Positions 27,219-39,183 of a stretch of 64,000 nucleotides of DNA are shown piece by piece. Both the position numbers and the translations under genes were made by a program. The DNA is taken from assembly GCA_034336665.1 (NCBI GenBank), contig JAPFBE010000003.1:65949352-66013351 (forward strand), read 5' to 3'. This stretch comes from Luscinia megarhynchos (taxonomy: Eukaryota > Chordata > Aves > Passeriformes > Turdidae). The number at the start of each line of letters is the position of its first letter. Position 1 is the first letter of the stretch. The notes below the pieces were generated by a model. It was not told the origin of the DNA and did not search any database. It was given only the letters and a program-made list of their open reading frames with translations.

Positions 27219-27682
27219 TCTTCCTTCCTTCCTTCCTTCCTTCCTTCCTTCCTTCCTTCCTTCCTTCCTTCCTTCCTTCCTTCCTTCCTTCCTTCCTTCC
27301 TTCCTTCCTTCCTTCCTTCCTTCCTTCCTTCCTTCCTTCCTTCCTTCCTTCCTTCCTTCCTTCCTTCCTTCCTTCCTTCCTTCCTTCCTTCCTTCCTTCC
27401 TTCCTTCCTTCCTTCCTTCCTTCCTTCCTTCCTTCCTTCCTTCCTTCCTTCCTTCCTTCCTTCCTTCCTTCCTTCCTTCCTTCCTTCCTTCCTTCCTTCC
27501 TTCCTTCCTTCCTTCCTTCCTTCCTTCCTTCCTTCCTTCCTTCCTTCCTTCCTTCCTTCCTTCCTTCCTTCCTCCCTCCCTCCCTCCCTCCCTCCCTCCC
27601 TCCCTTCCTTCCCTTCCTTCCCTTCCTTCCCTTCCTTCCCTTCCTTCCCTTCCTTCCTTCCTTCCTTCCTTCCCTTCCTTCT
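27219..27682. repeat. Giant polypyrimidine microsatellite, mainly (TTCC)88
   Basis: All 464 bases on the + strand are pyrimidines. The tract has layers: 88 perfect TTCC units (27221-27572), 8 TCCC units (27573-27604), 5 copies of the 9-mer TTCCTTCCC (27605-27649), then about 6 TTCC units and a short TTCCC/TTCC tail. Apparent long ORFs through it (leucine-proline-serine-phenylalanine repeats on +, lysine-glutamate-glycine-arginine repeats on -) are by-products of the 4-bp periodicity read in triplets. Such homopurine/homopyrimidine mirror tracts can form triplex DNA. The true copy number may differ if the assembly collapsed or expanded it. Confidence 0.98.
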
Positions 27683-30600
27683 GCCTTTCCTGTTGCCTCT
27701 ATTCCATACCTCTGTGTTGTCCAGAGCATCTTACTCCTCTCTGGTTCTCAGGGAAATGGGCAAATCGTTCTGCAAGATTTCTAAACCCATGCATAATACT
27801 TCTTATCCCCCCTTGCAATCAAACAAATTATTGTTTTTCTTTCTGCTGGTTAATAGGCATGCCATGTTCTATCATCTCATCACTTGTGGGTTATGTCTTC
27901 TTGACCACCTGGGGATTAGCCCCCTTTCTGGGTATTAACAAGTAAGGTTTAAAAACTGAAGACCAAAAGGATTGAAATTCCAGATTCCTGTTTATTCTCC
28001 CAGATGATGACTTGCAATCACTTCTGAAAATTGGAAAGGGACTTACAGTCTAAAACTTAGGGGCATAGTTTATAAAACCATGAAATTTTTGTGCCTGAAC
28101 AGAGTATTTCCTTAACAGACTTAATGCCTCGATGTAAGTACATTCTGGAGTCTTTCTTGCAAATAAGAGACAAAGAAATTTCCACTGTCAGAAATGGAGC
28201 TAAACATGGAAGTGTTGGAACACATTCATCAGGTTCAGCTGTCCAAGGGAGATAAAATTATACCCATATTTAAAGTTGAAAAGAAGTCATTGTGGGCAAC
28301 AAAAATAATTACTACTTCCCATATTAATTATCATATGTTTCTGAATACAACAAAGCAATCTATAACATTCTCAAATGAGAATACAGATGTAGGATCTAGT
28401 ATGGGTTTGTAAAACGAAAAAAGAAGCTGCTTTTGCACAGAAAAACAGGAAGAGATAAAATTTATCTTGGCTTTCCAAACTAATATTCCAGAGATATTCA
28501 AAACAGAGATGAACTAATGTGAGAAATCAGTGTGGGAAGGAAATTTTGGTCATAGAACATAAACTTCATAAAAGATCCAAAGACACATAAATTGAGCTTG
28601 TCAGTTTTCAGAATAAAGAGAGGCTAATAATAGGTTGCCCAAAGGATTTTACTGGGGCAAGTATCATTTAAAGCTTCATTATCTTGACAAGTGAGTGAAC
28701 AGATGGCAAAATCTGTAGCAAAATCAAGATTTCCTAGGGTCCTGAAGATTAGAAAGATTTCTGAAAACCCAACTCAAATAATCAGAACAAGGTGATTTGA
28801 CAACCTCAGTGAAGGTGGGATTTCAGCTTACCTGAGTGTGAGGTAATACTCAGGAATTATCTAAATGTTCACTGATACTGCATACTTAATGAAGTGTTAC
28901 CAGCTCAGAAAGATATCTAGGCAGCATTATGGACAGCTTAATTAAAACTGCTCAGTGAAAACAGCTGTTCAATTTGCAGCACTAGTTGTGAAAGCAAATA
29001 AAACACTGATTTATATGAACCATAAAAACCAGCATTGATATTATTATAATGTAATCATATAAATTCAGGGAAATGCATTACAGTGATGCCCAGCATCATC
29101 AACATTACAAAACTGTCTGCAAAAAGAAACATTCAGAGAAGTCAGCAAAGGATGGTGAGCAGGGAAGATACAATCATTTCACTTGCCCCATGAAAAAATG
29201 TGGCACTAAATTCCTACTCACCTCTAAGTCATTGGGATATCCAATATATGCAAGATACAGAAGAAGCAGCACACTCTCTGTGCTGCAACCTTTTTCCCCA
29301 ATTAATGTGGATCATCAAATCAGCAAGAAATGGAGGGCTTTATGTTCATATATTCTTAAGAAACATAGTTAGAGTAGCCATACTAGATTAAATTTTCCAG
29401 TGAAGCATATGGCAACTTTTGCCGTTACATCATCAAATTAATAACTTCACCTTAATGTGAGACTGTTACTATTGTTTAGTCTTAATTGTGGTGTTGGTTT
29501 GTTGGGATTTTTTTAAGAATGATTAGAGTACTTATTTTAGGAATGGAGGCTGTCCCTGGTGATTATTGAGAAGACCCTAAGTTTCATCAATTCTGCATTA
29601 AAAGGGTAATTTATACTTGTGCAAAGCAAAGTAAGAGCCTATTGCTACTTTCTGGTAGTACATACAACCTATTTGGCATTTATCTTGCCCAGCTATAAAA
29701 GATAAGCTATAGGACAGGAAAGAGGTAGATAAACCCAAATCTACTTAAGTCCTAAAGAAGGATAATGTTTCACAGATGAAACAGTTTTCTTTATGGCCTG
29801 ACTGGCAGCAGTGAAGTACTTTAGATCATTTTAAAACCATTTAGCAACATTTCAGAATAGAAATAAGGAATAGCCTCCAGTATGAATCAGAATTAGACTA
29901 GTTTTTGGTTTTCATACTTATTTCTGACATTTTTTCCCCTTTAGCATTGACAATCACATATTTTTAAGGCCTGAACTCTGAAAGTATGTATGTGATAACT
30001 TTGATCAAACCAAGGATTATTTAATATAAATGTTCTCTGTCAGGTAAATTAACTGATCTTCTGTCTCAAAAGCTATCACTGTGGTAATATCCTGCTGAGT
30101 TATAATCCCTTTAGCACCTATTCTCCAAGCAATTTGCATGGGTTTTTGTAATGTAAATGAGTCAAAAATATTCCCTGAAATGCAGAACAATCTCAGGTAA
30201 TTACTGCTGAAAAGATTTGTGTCAGCCCAAAATGACAAAAAGGTGTTGAAATGAATCTGCATGACAGTAGTGTAAGTAAACAAGATGAGCAACAGCTGCA
30301 CTGTAAAGGTGTTCCAACATCATGTGTAGGAGCTGACTTCACTAAAAGTCATTGCAATACTGAAGAAATGAACAGCAATGCATACAAGCAAAGTAATAAC
30401 CTTTTCTTGCCTCCTGGAACAGTCCTGAATGCATATCTCCTTCATTTGCATGGCACTTAAATGAAGTCAAGGAGAAATGTCTTGGTGGAGTCTCAAAAAA
30501 AAGTGTCTGTTAATATGAGGGGGATCAGACCAGCTGAATACAGTGTTTTGGAGGGTGCAAGGAGGAGCTGAAGCCTGCTCTGTTCTTTCTGGAATCAACT

Positions 30601-32508
30601 TTTCAAGTAATTATTAATAAAAAAGGTTGTGCTTTCTGGCAGGCAAGTGGTGGCACACTCAGTAGAGACCTGTGGCTGTGATCTCTGCCATCATTCTGAT
30701 CACATCAGTCTACACAGCAGCAGGTGATGAGGAAACACCTCCTCAAGCTCTCCCTACTTTTGCTATGCTTGGTCAGCTACAGAGTAGTCCCTGCTACTGC
30801 CTTTCTTGGGAATTAAGTTGCTTTTCCATGTACTGTTTTCAATCCAAAAGAAAAAAATATCTTTACATTTTCTAGCTTTCTCCCATGGTCCTTGATGTTA
30901 GTATTTATATAATAGCAATTTAATGTGACTATTAAAATTCAGTTATGTGAAAAGCACATGAGTGCATAGCTTAGCCTTTTTGCCTTTTGCATGCAGAAAC
31001 TGGAGCCTATTTGAAAAACTACAAAAAGTTATGCTTTAATTTCTCACAGGTGAGTTCTTTTACATAGACTGTAATTCTCTAGCATCACATCACTGCTCCT
31101 ATAAAGTCTGCTGCCTACTATGCAGTGACATCTTATGACTTACCTCTCTAAGCATATTAGTATAGTCCACATAAAAATATAACACAGTTTTGTTTCCAAG
31201 ATAATGAATCTTCAATGGAACTATGCCATTGTGCAAACCCTCTTACATGCAGTAGTCAGGAAGAGCACAAGCAAAGAATACTAAGGTGAAGGAGCTACAA
31301 ATTTGTTGTCACAAGTATTTTTTAGACTTGAAATTCATTGCAATGCTTTTGCCTGCCTCATTATATGAAACCATTACTGAAGCACTGTTGGACATCATTT
31401 GGTAACTTTTTTCCCCAAAGCTTTCTGTAATGGTTTCAAGGGCAGTACTACAGGCCTCTTTGTGTTTCAACCAAAAAAAGTAAAACACTCAGCAACTCAA
31501 AGTAAACCCTTCTCTGCATAGCTCTACAAACTGAAACTGCAGTTGTTACTGCTGACTTGTTAATACAACACAGACATGGACATTTCCTGGTTACTGTAAA
31601 CACTGAAATGCTTTTGGAGTTAATGGAATACAGGTGCTGCCTGACACTACCAAAATGTTCTCACAGAAACAGGGACATTTTCGGACAGAAAGAGCTGCAG
31701 ATCCACCTAGTCCAGCCCCTTCTTCACAGCACGAATATCCTGCTTCTCAGTGGGAATACACAGATATGTTAAATGTCATGAAACAGGCATTCTTCCTCAG
31801 CTTAAGCTCCTTTATATTCCCAGGAATGGCTGTACCACTCAGCCTGCTGGAACAGAGTTGTGTAATGCCAGGGCTGGGTGATGGAGTGGGCTTAGGCAGG
31901 CTCTGAGCTGGCTGGGAAACCTTCCCAATGGAGCTGTGGGAAATGATGCTTACAATCGAATCCTCACCAGCCTTCACTTCAAATGAGACTCAGACAATGC
32001 TGTGGACAGACAATTAGCCCTTCTGTATTGTGGAATCAAGAAGAAATTTAAAATCAGCTTTAGTGATTCAAGATCCTGTTGAACTGTTTAGGTTAATAGG
32101 GATTGGCTTGGGCCCTAGGCAAATTTTGATTCTGGTCATTATAATCTTCCTACCTGAAATTCCATCCCCTATTGCAACTGGCCACAACACTATTTACTGG
32201 CTAAAAACATGAGTGCCATTGCTTTTTAATTCTATTAAGTATTTGTATTTAAAACCTGTTAAATAAATTGAAATAGTAGGTGTGTGGTCAGTGATGAAGG
32301 TTGCAATATATTGATACTTGGCAATATGCTGCCATCAGTCAGTAGCCTCATTACTCAAAACGTGTGTGCAGAGAAGTATTTGCAGAATCTGAAAAAATGT
32401 TCTCGTTCTTATATGTAAATTGGTTTGGGGAACAATTTGCTTTGCATTGTTGTTAGAACCTGCTGTCAAGATTGATCACATTTTCCTGTGTAATCCAGGA
32501 GAGTTATG

Positions 32509-32540
32509 AAAAAAAAAAAGGAAAAAAAAAAAAGAAAAAG
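32509..32540. repeat. Interrupted poly-A tract
   Basis: Runs of ten or more A are broken only by short G interruptions. There is no upstream processed-gene sequence or target-site duplication that would mark a retrocopy. It is treated as simple low-complexity DNA. Confidence 0.8.
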
Positions 32541-35336
32541 CTCCCAGGTCTCTGAACCAATATCCTGCTATAGCGTGTGCTAAATTGCCATTGACTGCTT
32601 CAAGGCAAGGCTTATTTACACAAATGTTCTAATTATTTCTACTATGATGGTAATAACAGTTAGAAGTTTAGAGAAAAAAAAACTCAAATTGTGGTTTAGA
32701 CAAAGTCCCAATACAATATTAAGGAAATGAGGACTTTGAGAGCAAAGAAAGATGTAGTTTAAAACAATTTTTTTTTCCAAAGTGACCGAAGAAGAGGGGA
32801 GAAATCAGACACCAGAAGCTGGAATGAGAAGAACAGGGGCAATATTCTGTGCTGAGACATTTTGTGTTTCAACATAGCTGCTCACTTATTCAAGGGCATT
32901 AATCACTTCAAAATTTCAAGCTCAGCTCCGGCTAAAAACCAATATATCTACACATATAAAATGTAGTCCACCTTCCCAGTTGCTTAATCATTGAATAATT
33001 GGCTATTTCTACAGAGACTGGCTTTGCTCAGCACAAGATTTCATATCCTCAATGTAATACATTTTAAAGATGTCCACAGAGCATCTTACGAAAGGAAGTG
33101 AAAGTTTATTGGCACTGGGTTTGTTTTGTCCGTTCTTCTCCTCTGTTATCTGAGAAATGTACAAGGGCTCTTGTGGCTGCAATTCTTCAGAATTTCAGCT
33201 GGAGCAGCAGCTTTGGTGTCTACTGTTCCACAGAAGTGCCCTGTTTATCACAGGGCAGTCCATCCAATCATCATTTGTACCAAAGCTGCCTCTCTGTCCC
33301 CTTCTTCACCATCCTCATATAACAGAGCAACCTTCTACCTGTCACACAGGACCTTCACCTGGAGTTTATAATGTCCTATGACAATTATGCTGTGTTAGTA
33401 CAAGAGACTGGAGAGGTAGAGGGGTTATTAAAAAATAGCCTGCAAGAGCTAGATATAAGCAGAATGCAGGATGGAGAGAAAAGTGCTTTTTAAGGCTAGA
33501 CAGAATGTGAAAATCCTGCTGTGTTAAACCCAGTTATTAGCAGTTATTTTCCAGAAAAAAAATGTATGATTTCTCTTATTTTTATTCTTCAAGAAACAAT
33601 GGGTTTTGTCAGAAGGAGGTTTCCAGGTGAAAATTTTTGATTGCTGTAGAAAAAAAATGTCATTACACATTTACCGTTTCGCTTCCACTCCCATTTACTC
33701 TGCCTGGATAGACACAATCTGGTCTACTGCATTGCATCCCAAATGCAGATACCCTGGCAGCTCTCTGCAATCACTGCTCATTGCAGCTCATTCTGCCTTT
33801 ATAGTGCATCAACTAGAGGCTGCTTGACTGAAGTCTGAAGGCCCTTCCCTTGCCTCCTCTATTTGTTCAATATTAAAAGCATTCCTCCCATGGCCTATGT
33901 GTTACAGGATCCCAGCTTTTGCAGTCTACTCATGTTTTCAAATACACATTTGTGTGCTTTTGTTAAAAATGTCCCTCGTTCTTGAAAGTTGGTCTTCTGA
34001 ATATATAAAGATATCACATTAACCTTCTTGGAGACTCTCTTGCTAACTCACCTTGCATCAGTGCCTCCAAACACTAATTCTGGTATGTCAGAAGTACACC
34101 AGCAGTTACTACTCTGGCCAGTACTGTTTCATTGCTGTCTCATACTCCACCCTTCCTACCCCAATCAGGTCTTCTCTCCATCAATGTCCTGTTTTATGTT
34201 TAGTTTGCAATCTCCTGAGGACAAAGATTGTACTTCAGCTCCATCCAGTTTTTGGTTCCAAGCACTTTAAGAACACAGTTTGTTACTAATACTAACAACA
34301 AAGTACCATCCTTTGTATGAATAGAATTAAAGCTTAATTTTCCCCCACCAAGCCCCCGTGCCCTCCATGCCTCTTCTAGCAAGGGAGAGGGAGTGCAGTC
34401 AAACAGCAGACACTTTGTTACTGTAGTCTGTATCTGGGCATACTTAGAGTCTTTTCACAGTGGATACTGCAAGAAGTTCCATTTATTTCAGCATTAATCA
34501 CTGTGAACAAAAGTGAAAGAATTTGGCCCCCAGTAATGAAAGCCAGCAGTGCTCTGCTGTTGGCAAAGTGCAGAGCAATCCTTCCCAGAGCTTCAGAAAG
34601 CTAAAATGAAGCAGGATGAGCATATAGGTACCAATCTCTTGATAAACTAGAAATGAGTGAAACTAATTTATAATTTATTCTCGTTAAAGCTACCTTAAAA
34701 TGATGATAATTTGTAAATGTAAATAAAAAGCAAGGAGAGAGTACCAGGGCACAAGCTAGAACATTTTGTCCTCATTCATAGTGATTCTTATTTTTCTCTT
34801 TCCAAAATATTTGTTTGTTTACTTAGATGTTCAAGAGGACACCTACTCATATGCCCTTGGTGTTTTTCACATAACTTCAACCACAGAATTAGTATGAAAT
34901 TCACTGGAGTCTGCTGTTAGAAAAACAAGCAATGGAAAACTTCAAATCTTTTCTTCCCTTCCAGTGGTAACCCAGACTTACAACATCCCACTCAGACCAT
35001 TTAACCTGTGATAGAAAACAAACTCCAGAGCTCTGGGACCCCCAAAGAAATAAAGACCACTACCAAAGTTATAAATATTGCTTGATTTGTTTATGTCTAG
35101 GCTGTCTGAGCTACTATTTGAAGCTACAAAAGCACAGCAACACCATTTTGAGTATAGTAAATTCCAGGAAGCTTCATTACAGTCAGTTCCTGAAGAATGA
35201 GATTCATTATAAAATCTGGCATTGCACTGATTAGCATCAGACTGCATCATTGATCTTGTGGATCCTGTTATTTCCCCTTTTGCTTTAGTATTCCTTTCTA
35301 AGGGATACTAGTGTAAGGAGCCTGTGTTCTCTAAAC

Positions 35337-35364
35337 AGCACACAGTAACCAGCACACAGTAACC
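35337..35364. repeat. Two-copy 14-bp direct repeat
   Basis: The unit AGCACACAGTAACC occurs twice in perfect tandem. This looks like a small slippage or duplication event. No gene or element is attached to it. Confidence 0.9.
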
Positions 35365-38344
35365 AAGGATGCCACTTCCCACATTTTCCTCCACAAGACG
35401 TGTCCTGTTCTGTTCTTCTACAAGTACATAGATATTGGGAGGTGATTAAACTAACAAAAAGATCCTGACTCATAGTAATTGAGAACAAGAGGATGGAAAG
35501 GAAATAAGTTTTACATTTATCATAGTCTTTCAGTAGTTTACCAATGGCAAACCAAGACGTAGTCATGTTTCTCTTTCTTTAGGTCTGATTCTCTTCTTAC
35601 CAGGTGCTTTGGAGTTTTACTAGGACTACGTCAGGCTGCATAGTGGAATCTGTAACAAATTTTTAAAAACCTGCTAATTAGAGGCCAGAATACTACACAG
35701 TATCAATTAACTTGGTGTTTAATTCCCGTGGTGATTGGAAGGAACTATAAATTGCTAAACGTGTAATAAGTGTATCAGACTTCAGTGCCACAATGGCATC
35801 AGATCATGGGTATAACTATCTTAGACTTTTCCCCGACATTTTACATGCTTGCAAGATTTAAAGACAGTACTTTAATTCCTGGCAATGTTCTTATCAATGA
35901 GCAAAGACAAATGTAATAATTGAGCTTCTTTTAAGGCATCTGGGAACTTCCTCCTTTCTGTCCATCATATGCAGTGGTTTCATTGCAATTATTCTGAAAA
36001 GAACCATTTTAGCAAGACTAATATCAAGCAGGAAAACAGCATTTTCTTTCCCCCAGAAATATTAGCCATCTTGTGCTGGATATCAGAATGTTTCAAGCAG
36101 GAAACACAAGTACTGATCAGCTGGCTACATACACACTTAACCAACCTATACAAAATGTGACCAGAATTTTGTCAGTTTTTCTGACATTCTAAAAGGAAAT
36201 TAAGCATGTCTTACCTATGAATGATTCCTAGTACATACCCTCCTTCAAGCAGATTCTGTAGAGTAGCTCCTATTGTAACTGCTACTAGGAGGTGTAATAC
36301 ATCAAAAATACTCATGATGGTAATTTGACTTCTGAACAGCTGACTATGATTAAAAGCATTAAATAGGAATAGGCCAGTTGCTGCATGAGATGTGTTCTCA
36401 TTACTCAATAGCACTGTTTTCTTTGGGGCGAAAACTGCTATATCTGATCTTGCCTCTGGATTTAATTTTCCACAATAAAGTACCTGAAATTAGTAAGATT
36501 TTTGTCAGTGCCTGCCACAGAGTTTGGTCTAGGCTTGCCAGTTTGGTTCTGTTGCTGATTATGAAATACAGCCATATCACTGCAGTTTATCTTAGTAACT
36601 TGTGGTGAGATAACATGGGATTAGCAATTGCTCCTATCTAGTCACTAATTAGCTGCTTTCAGTAAATCTGGAAGTCTAGGGATATTTTTGATAAAGTAAG
36701 ATCTTCAAAAACGGTACAGAAGGGAAGATAATATCTTTTGTTCTACTGCTGCATTCTGGGCATCGCAGACAGCAGCTGAGGAAAGGGAGATTTATCTTCC
36801 AGACAGGCAGGGCACTCTAAGATGGTGCATCCAAGTGTGGCTGCCAGAAGAGCACTGCTGAAGGTTGCAGTACTGCCTGACGTGGGCTGGTGCTTGTGGG
36901 TGGTGACACAGCAGTGTGATATAAAACCTTCAAAACTGAGTTTATTATTTCGCCTTTCGACTGTGTGTCATGGCTCATCTTTATAGGGCAGCTGAGTACA
37001 ATATCAGGAATTAATTTCTCATCTCTGCCTGGTTCCTAACTGACAAAAGCCTGTGTCAGAAAACAGGCATAGTAGGTCTTATGTGCTGGTAATGGCTGTG
37101 TTGGTGAGAGATTAAATAAAGAGAGGCAGAGGTCAGAGGCAGATTTACTGGGCAGAGGAGCTGATTGTAGGAACTGTAATCCTCTCTTCTCCCATTAACA
37201 TCAGCAGGTGTTTGCTCTGGGTCATGGGATGTGGGAGTATTTACATAATTATGCTGTCTCCCTTCCAGATCTTGAATGCATCCATCCCTGGAAGGCATCC
37301 CTTTTTTCAAAAGTGTTTGTCCAGTCGTTTGGAGGACACTGTAGCTGGAATTGCAGGCAGAGGAGTGACATACAAAACATCTGCACAAGTTCTGGACAAG
37401 CACATCATCTCCACTATATCAGTGAAGCAGAGTAGTTTAAGAAAAACCTTTTTAGATGAACCTTTTAAGAACAGGGACAAAGGAAAACAAATTCACGTCA
37501 CAAAGTGAGCAGAAGACATTATCAAAACAGTGTAACATGGAATACATCAGTCTGTTTGCTTTTAGCTTCTATTGGTGTTGCTGACATTGCAGTTACAGTT
37601 TATATCTAAACAAGATGGGGATATCGATAATGTTTAACACGACTGCTTTACCTGGGAATGGAGCTCTTTCAGAGTAGAGCATTCACTTGCAGGAGCATCA
37701 GCCTTGGCTTTGCACAAGACAAATGCTCTGCCAAAAGAGCAAGCAGCAATTTATTGTGACTAAATGAAATTAAGCTGCTGTTGTCCTTCTCAGCTATCAA
37801 ACTCTCTGCTTGAGGAACATCCAGGATAGGGAAAGGGCCACTGTTAAAGCAGTATTTCCAAGAGCACAGAAGAAGCAGACACACAAAATGGCTTTCCTAA
37901 ATGGGATAAGGGCCCTGCTATTGCTTGCTGTCTAGGCTATGGATGAAGAAATCAGGATTCATTTTAGTCTGTAAAGTGTAGAAAAAGTGTTTGCCAGGGT
38001 TTAATTTTGAAACCTTTTCAAAAGTGCAAGAGCTTGTAAAGAGAAATGATGCAGGGGGAAGGAGGTGGGGAGTAAGTGGGTGGAATGCAGAGAAAGTGGC
38101 AAAGAAACGGGAAAGACTGTGTTGCGAGGACTATGGCTTGATCTTGAGTGGAGAGTTGATGAACCTAGGCCTCTGGGGAAAAAATAAATAAACAAACCTA
38201 ATTTTCTTTCCGCAAAAGTTGAAGCATGGGCGAAGCACCTATTACAGCCTCCCGGGGAAAAGGCAGCGCGTTGCCGGCCAGGTTTTGTGTCACCTCGTGG
38301 CGGGTGAGCTCTCCTGGAGCAGTGGATGCCGGCTGTACACCAAG

Positions 38345-38671
38345 GCTGGGGTGGCCAGGCTGGGGTGGCACGGCTGGAGTGGCAAGGATGGAGTGGCAAG
38401 GCTGGGGTGGCACGGCTGGAGTGGCAAGGCTGGGGTGGCACGGCTGGGGTGGCCAGGGTGGGGGGCAAGGCTGGGGTGGCACGGCTGGAGTGACAAGGCT
38501 GGGGTGGCACGGCTGGGGTGGCAAGGATGGAGTGGCAAGGCTGGGGTGGCACGGCTGGAGTGACAAGGCTGGGGTGGCACGGCTGGGGTGGCAAGGCTGG
38601 AGTGGCAAGGCTGGGGTGGCAAGGCTGGGGTGGCCAGGCTGGGGTGGCAAGGATGGAGTGGCAAGGCTGGG
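38345..38671 (+). repeat. 14-bp minisatellite, about 23 units, G-rich on + strand
   Basis: The unit is GCTGGGGTGGCAAG, with variants ending CACG, CCAG or GACAAG and with GCTGGAGT or GATGGAGT starts. 23 units can be read, one of them 13 bp long (38457-38469), plus a partial unit. The order of variants itself repeats: the block at 38470-38539 (CACG, GACAAG, CACG, CAAG, GAT variant) begins again at 38540, so there was a later duplication of multi-unit blocks. Tryptophan-glycine-rich (+) and proline-rich (-) frames over it are artefacts of a 14-bp period. It lies about 0.5 kb upstream of the first coding exon and borders the CpG island. Confidence 0.95.
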
Positions 38672-39023
38672 GAAGCGGCGGGCAGCTCCGGTCGCTGTCC
38701 AGGGAGCGCAGAGGCGGCAGCGGGAGGCGGCTGGGAGCTGACAGCGGGGCAGCTGCGGGGGCTTGGCCGGACAGTTCCCAAATGAGGGCCACGGGCACAA
38801 GCGGGGTCACGGAATTTAGGCGGGGGGCCGCGGGACGTGCGGGGTCCCGGGCCGTCGGTGGTGCCTGAGCCCGAGGCGGGGTCCCGGTCAGGAGCCGGGC
38901 CGAGCCCGGGGCACCTTCCCCGCCCCGCGGGGCCGGGGCGCTGGGGAAGGAGGGCGGAGGGCGGCGGGGCGCTGCGGGAGGCAGGGAGGGAGGCGGCCGG
39001 CGGCGGCAGCGCTGCCCGGGGCC

Positions 39024-39032
39024 GGGGCGGGC
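39024..39032 (+). promoter_or_regulatory. GC box (Sp/KLF-type)
   Basis: GGGGCGGGC lies about 150 bp before the start codon. It is one of several GC boxes in the island. Binding is inferred from the motif only. Confidence 0.4.
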
Positions 39033-39162
39033 GGCGCGCAGGTGAAGGCAGGGCCGCCCGCCCGGGGCGGCGGTGACGCGGCGCGGCGGGGCTCCTGCCC
39101 GCGGGCCCGGGGCCGCCGTCCCGGCCACAGAGCGGGCGCGGAGCGGGGCTGCCCGCGGCGGC

Positions 39163-39183
39163 ATGCGGAGCCGCCGAGGATGA
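39163..39183 (+). promoter_or_regulatory. Six-codon uORF overlapping the main ATG
   Basis: An ATG at 39163 opens a six-codon frame (peptide MRSRRG) whose TGA stop at 39181-39183 shares bases with the main ATG at 39180-39182, giving ATGA. Its ATG has G at -3 and C at +4, a moderate context. The main ATG has A at -3 and A at +4. If the transcript starts upstream of 39163, ribosomes would meet this uORF first and terminate exactly on the main start. Such an arrangement could tune translation by termination-reinitiation or leaky scanning. Whether it lies in the mRNA depends on the unknown transcription start. Confidence 0.5.

Larger units (their letters stand above)
27683..38220. other. Non-coding DNA upstream of the CpG island
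   Basis: 10.5 kb with no recognised gene. It includes a poly-A rich patch (about 32509-32540), a two-copy 14-bp tandem repeat at 35337-35364, and splice-like motifs at 28832 (minus) and 31049 (plus) discussed under findings. From about 38.22 kb the GC and CpG content rises towards the promoter. Confidence 0.5.

Noticed and set aside
26997..27945. Long frames rich in Leu-Pro-Ser-Phe (+) and Lys-Glu-Gly-Arg (-)
   Set aside because: They are translations of the TTCC microsatellite. A 4-bp unit read in triplets repeats every 12 bases in all frames, and there is no coding sequence on either side.
38345..38671. CRISPR-like regular repeats
   Set aside because: The units are contiguous 14-mers without spacers in a vertebrate promoter region, so this is a minisatellite.
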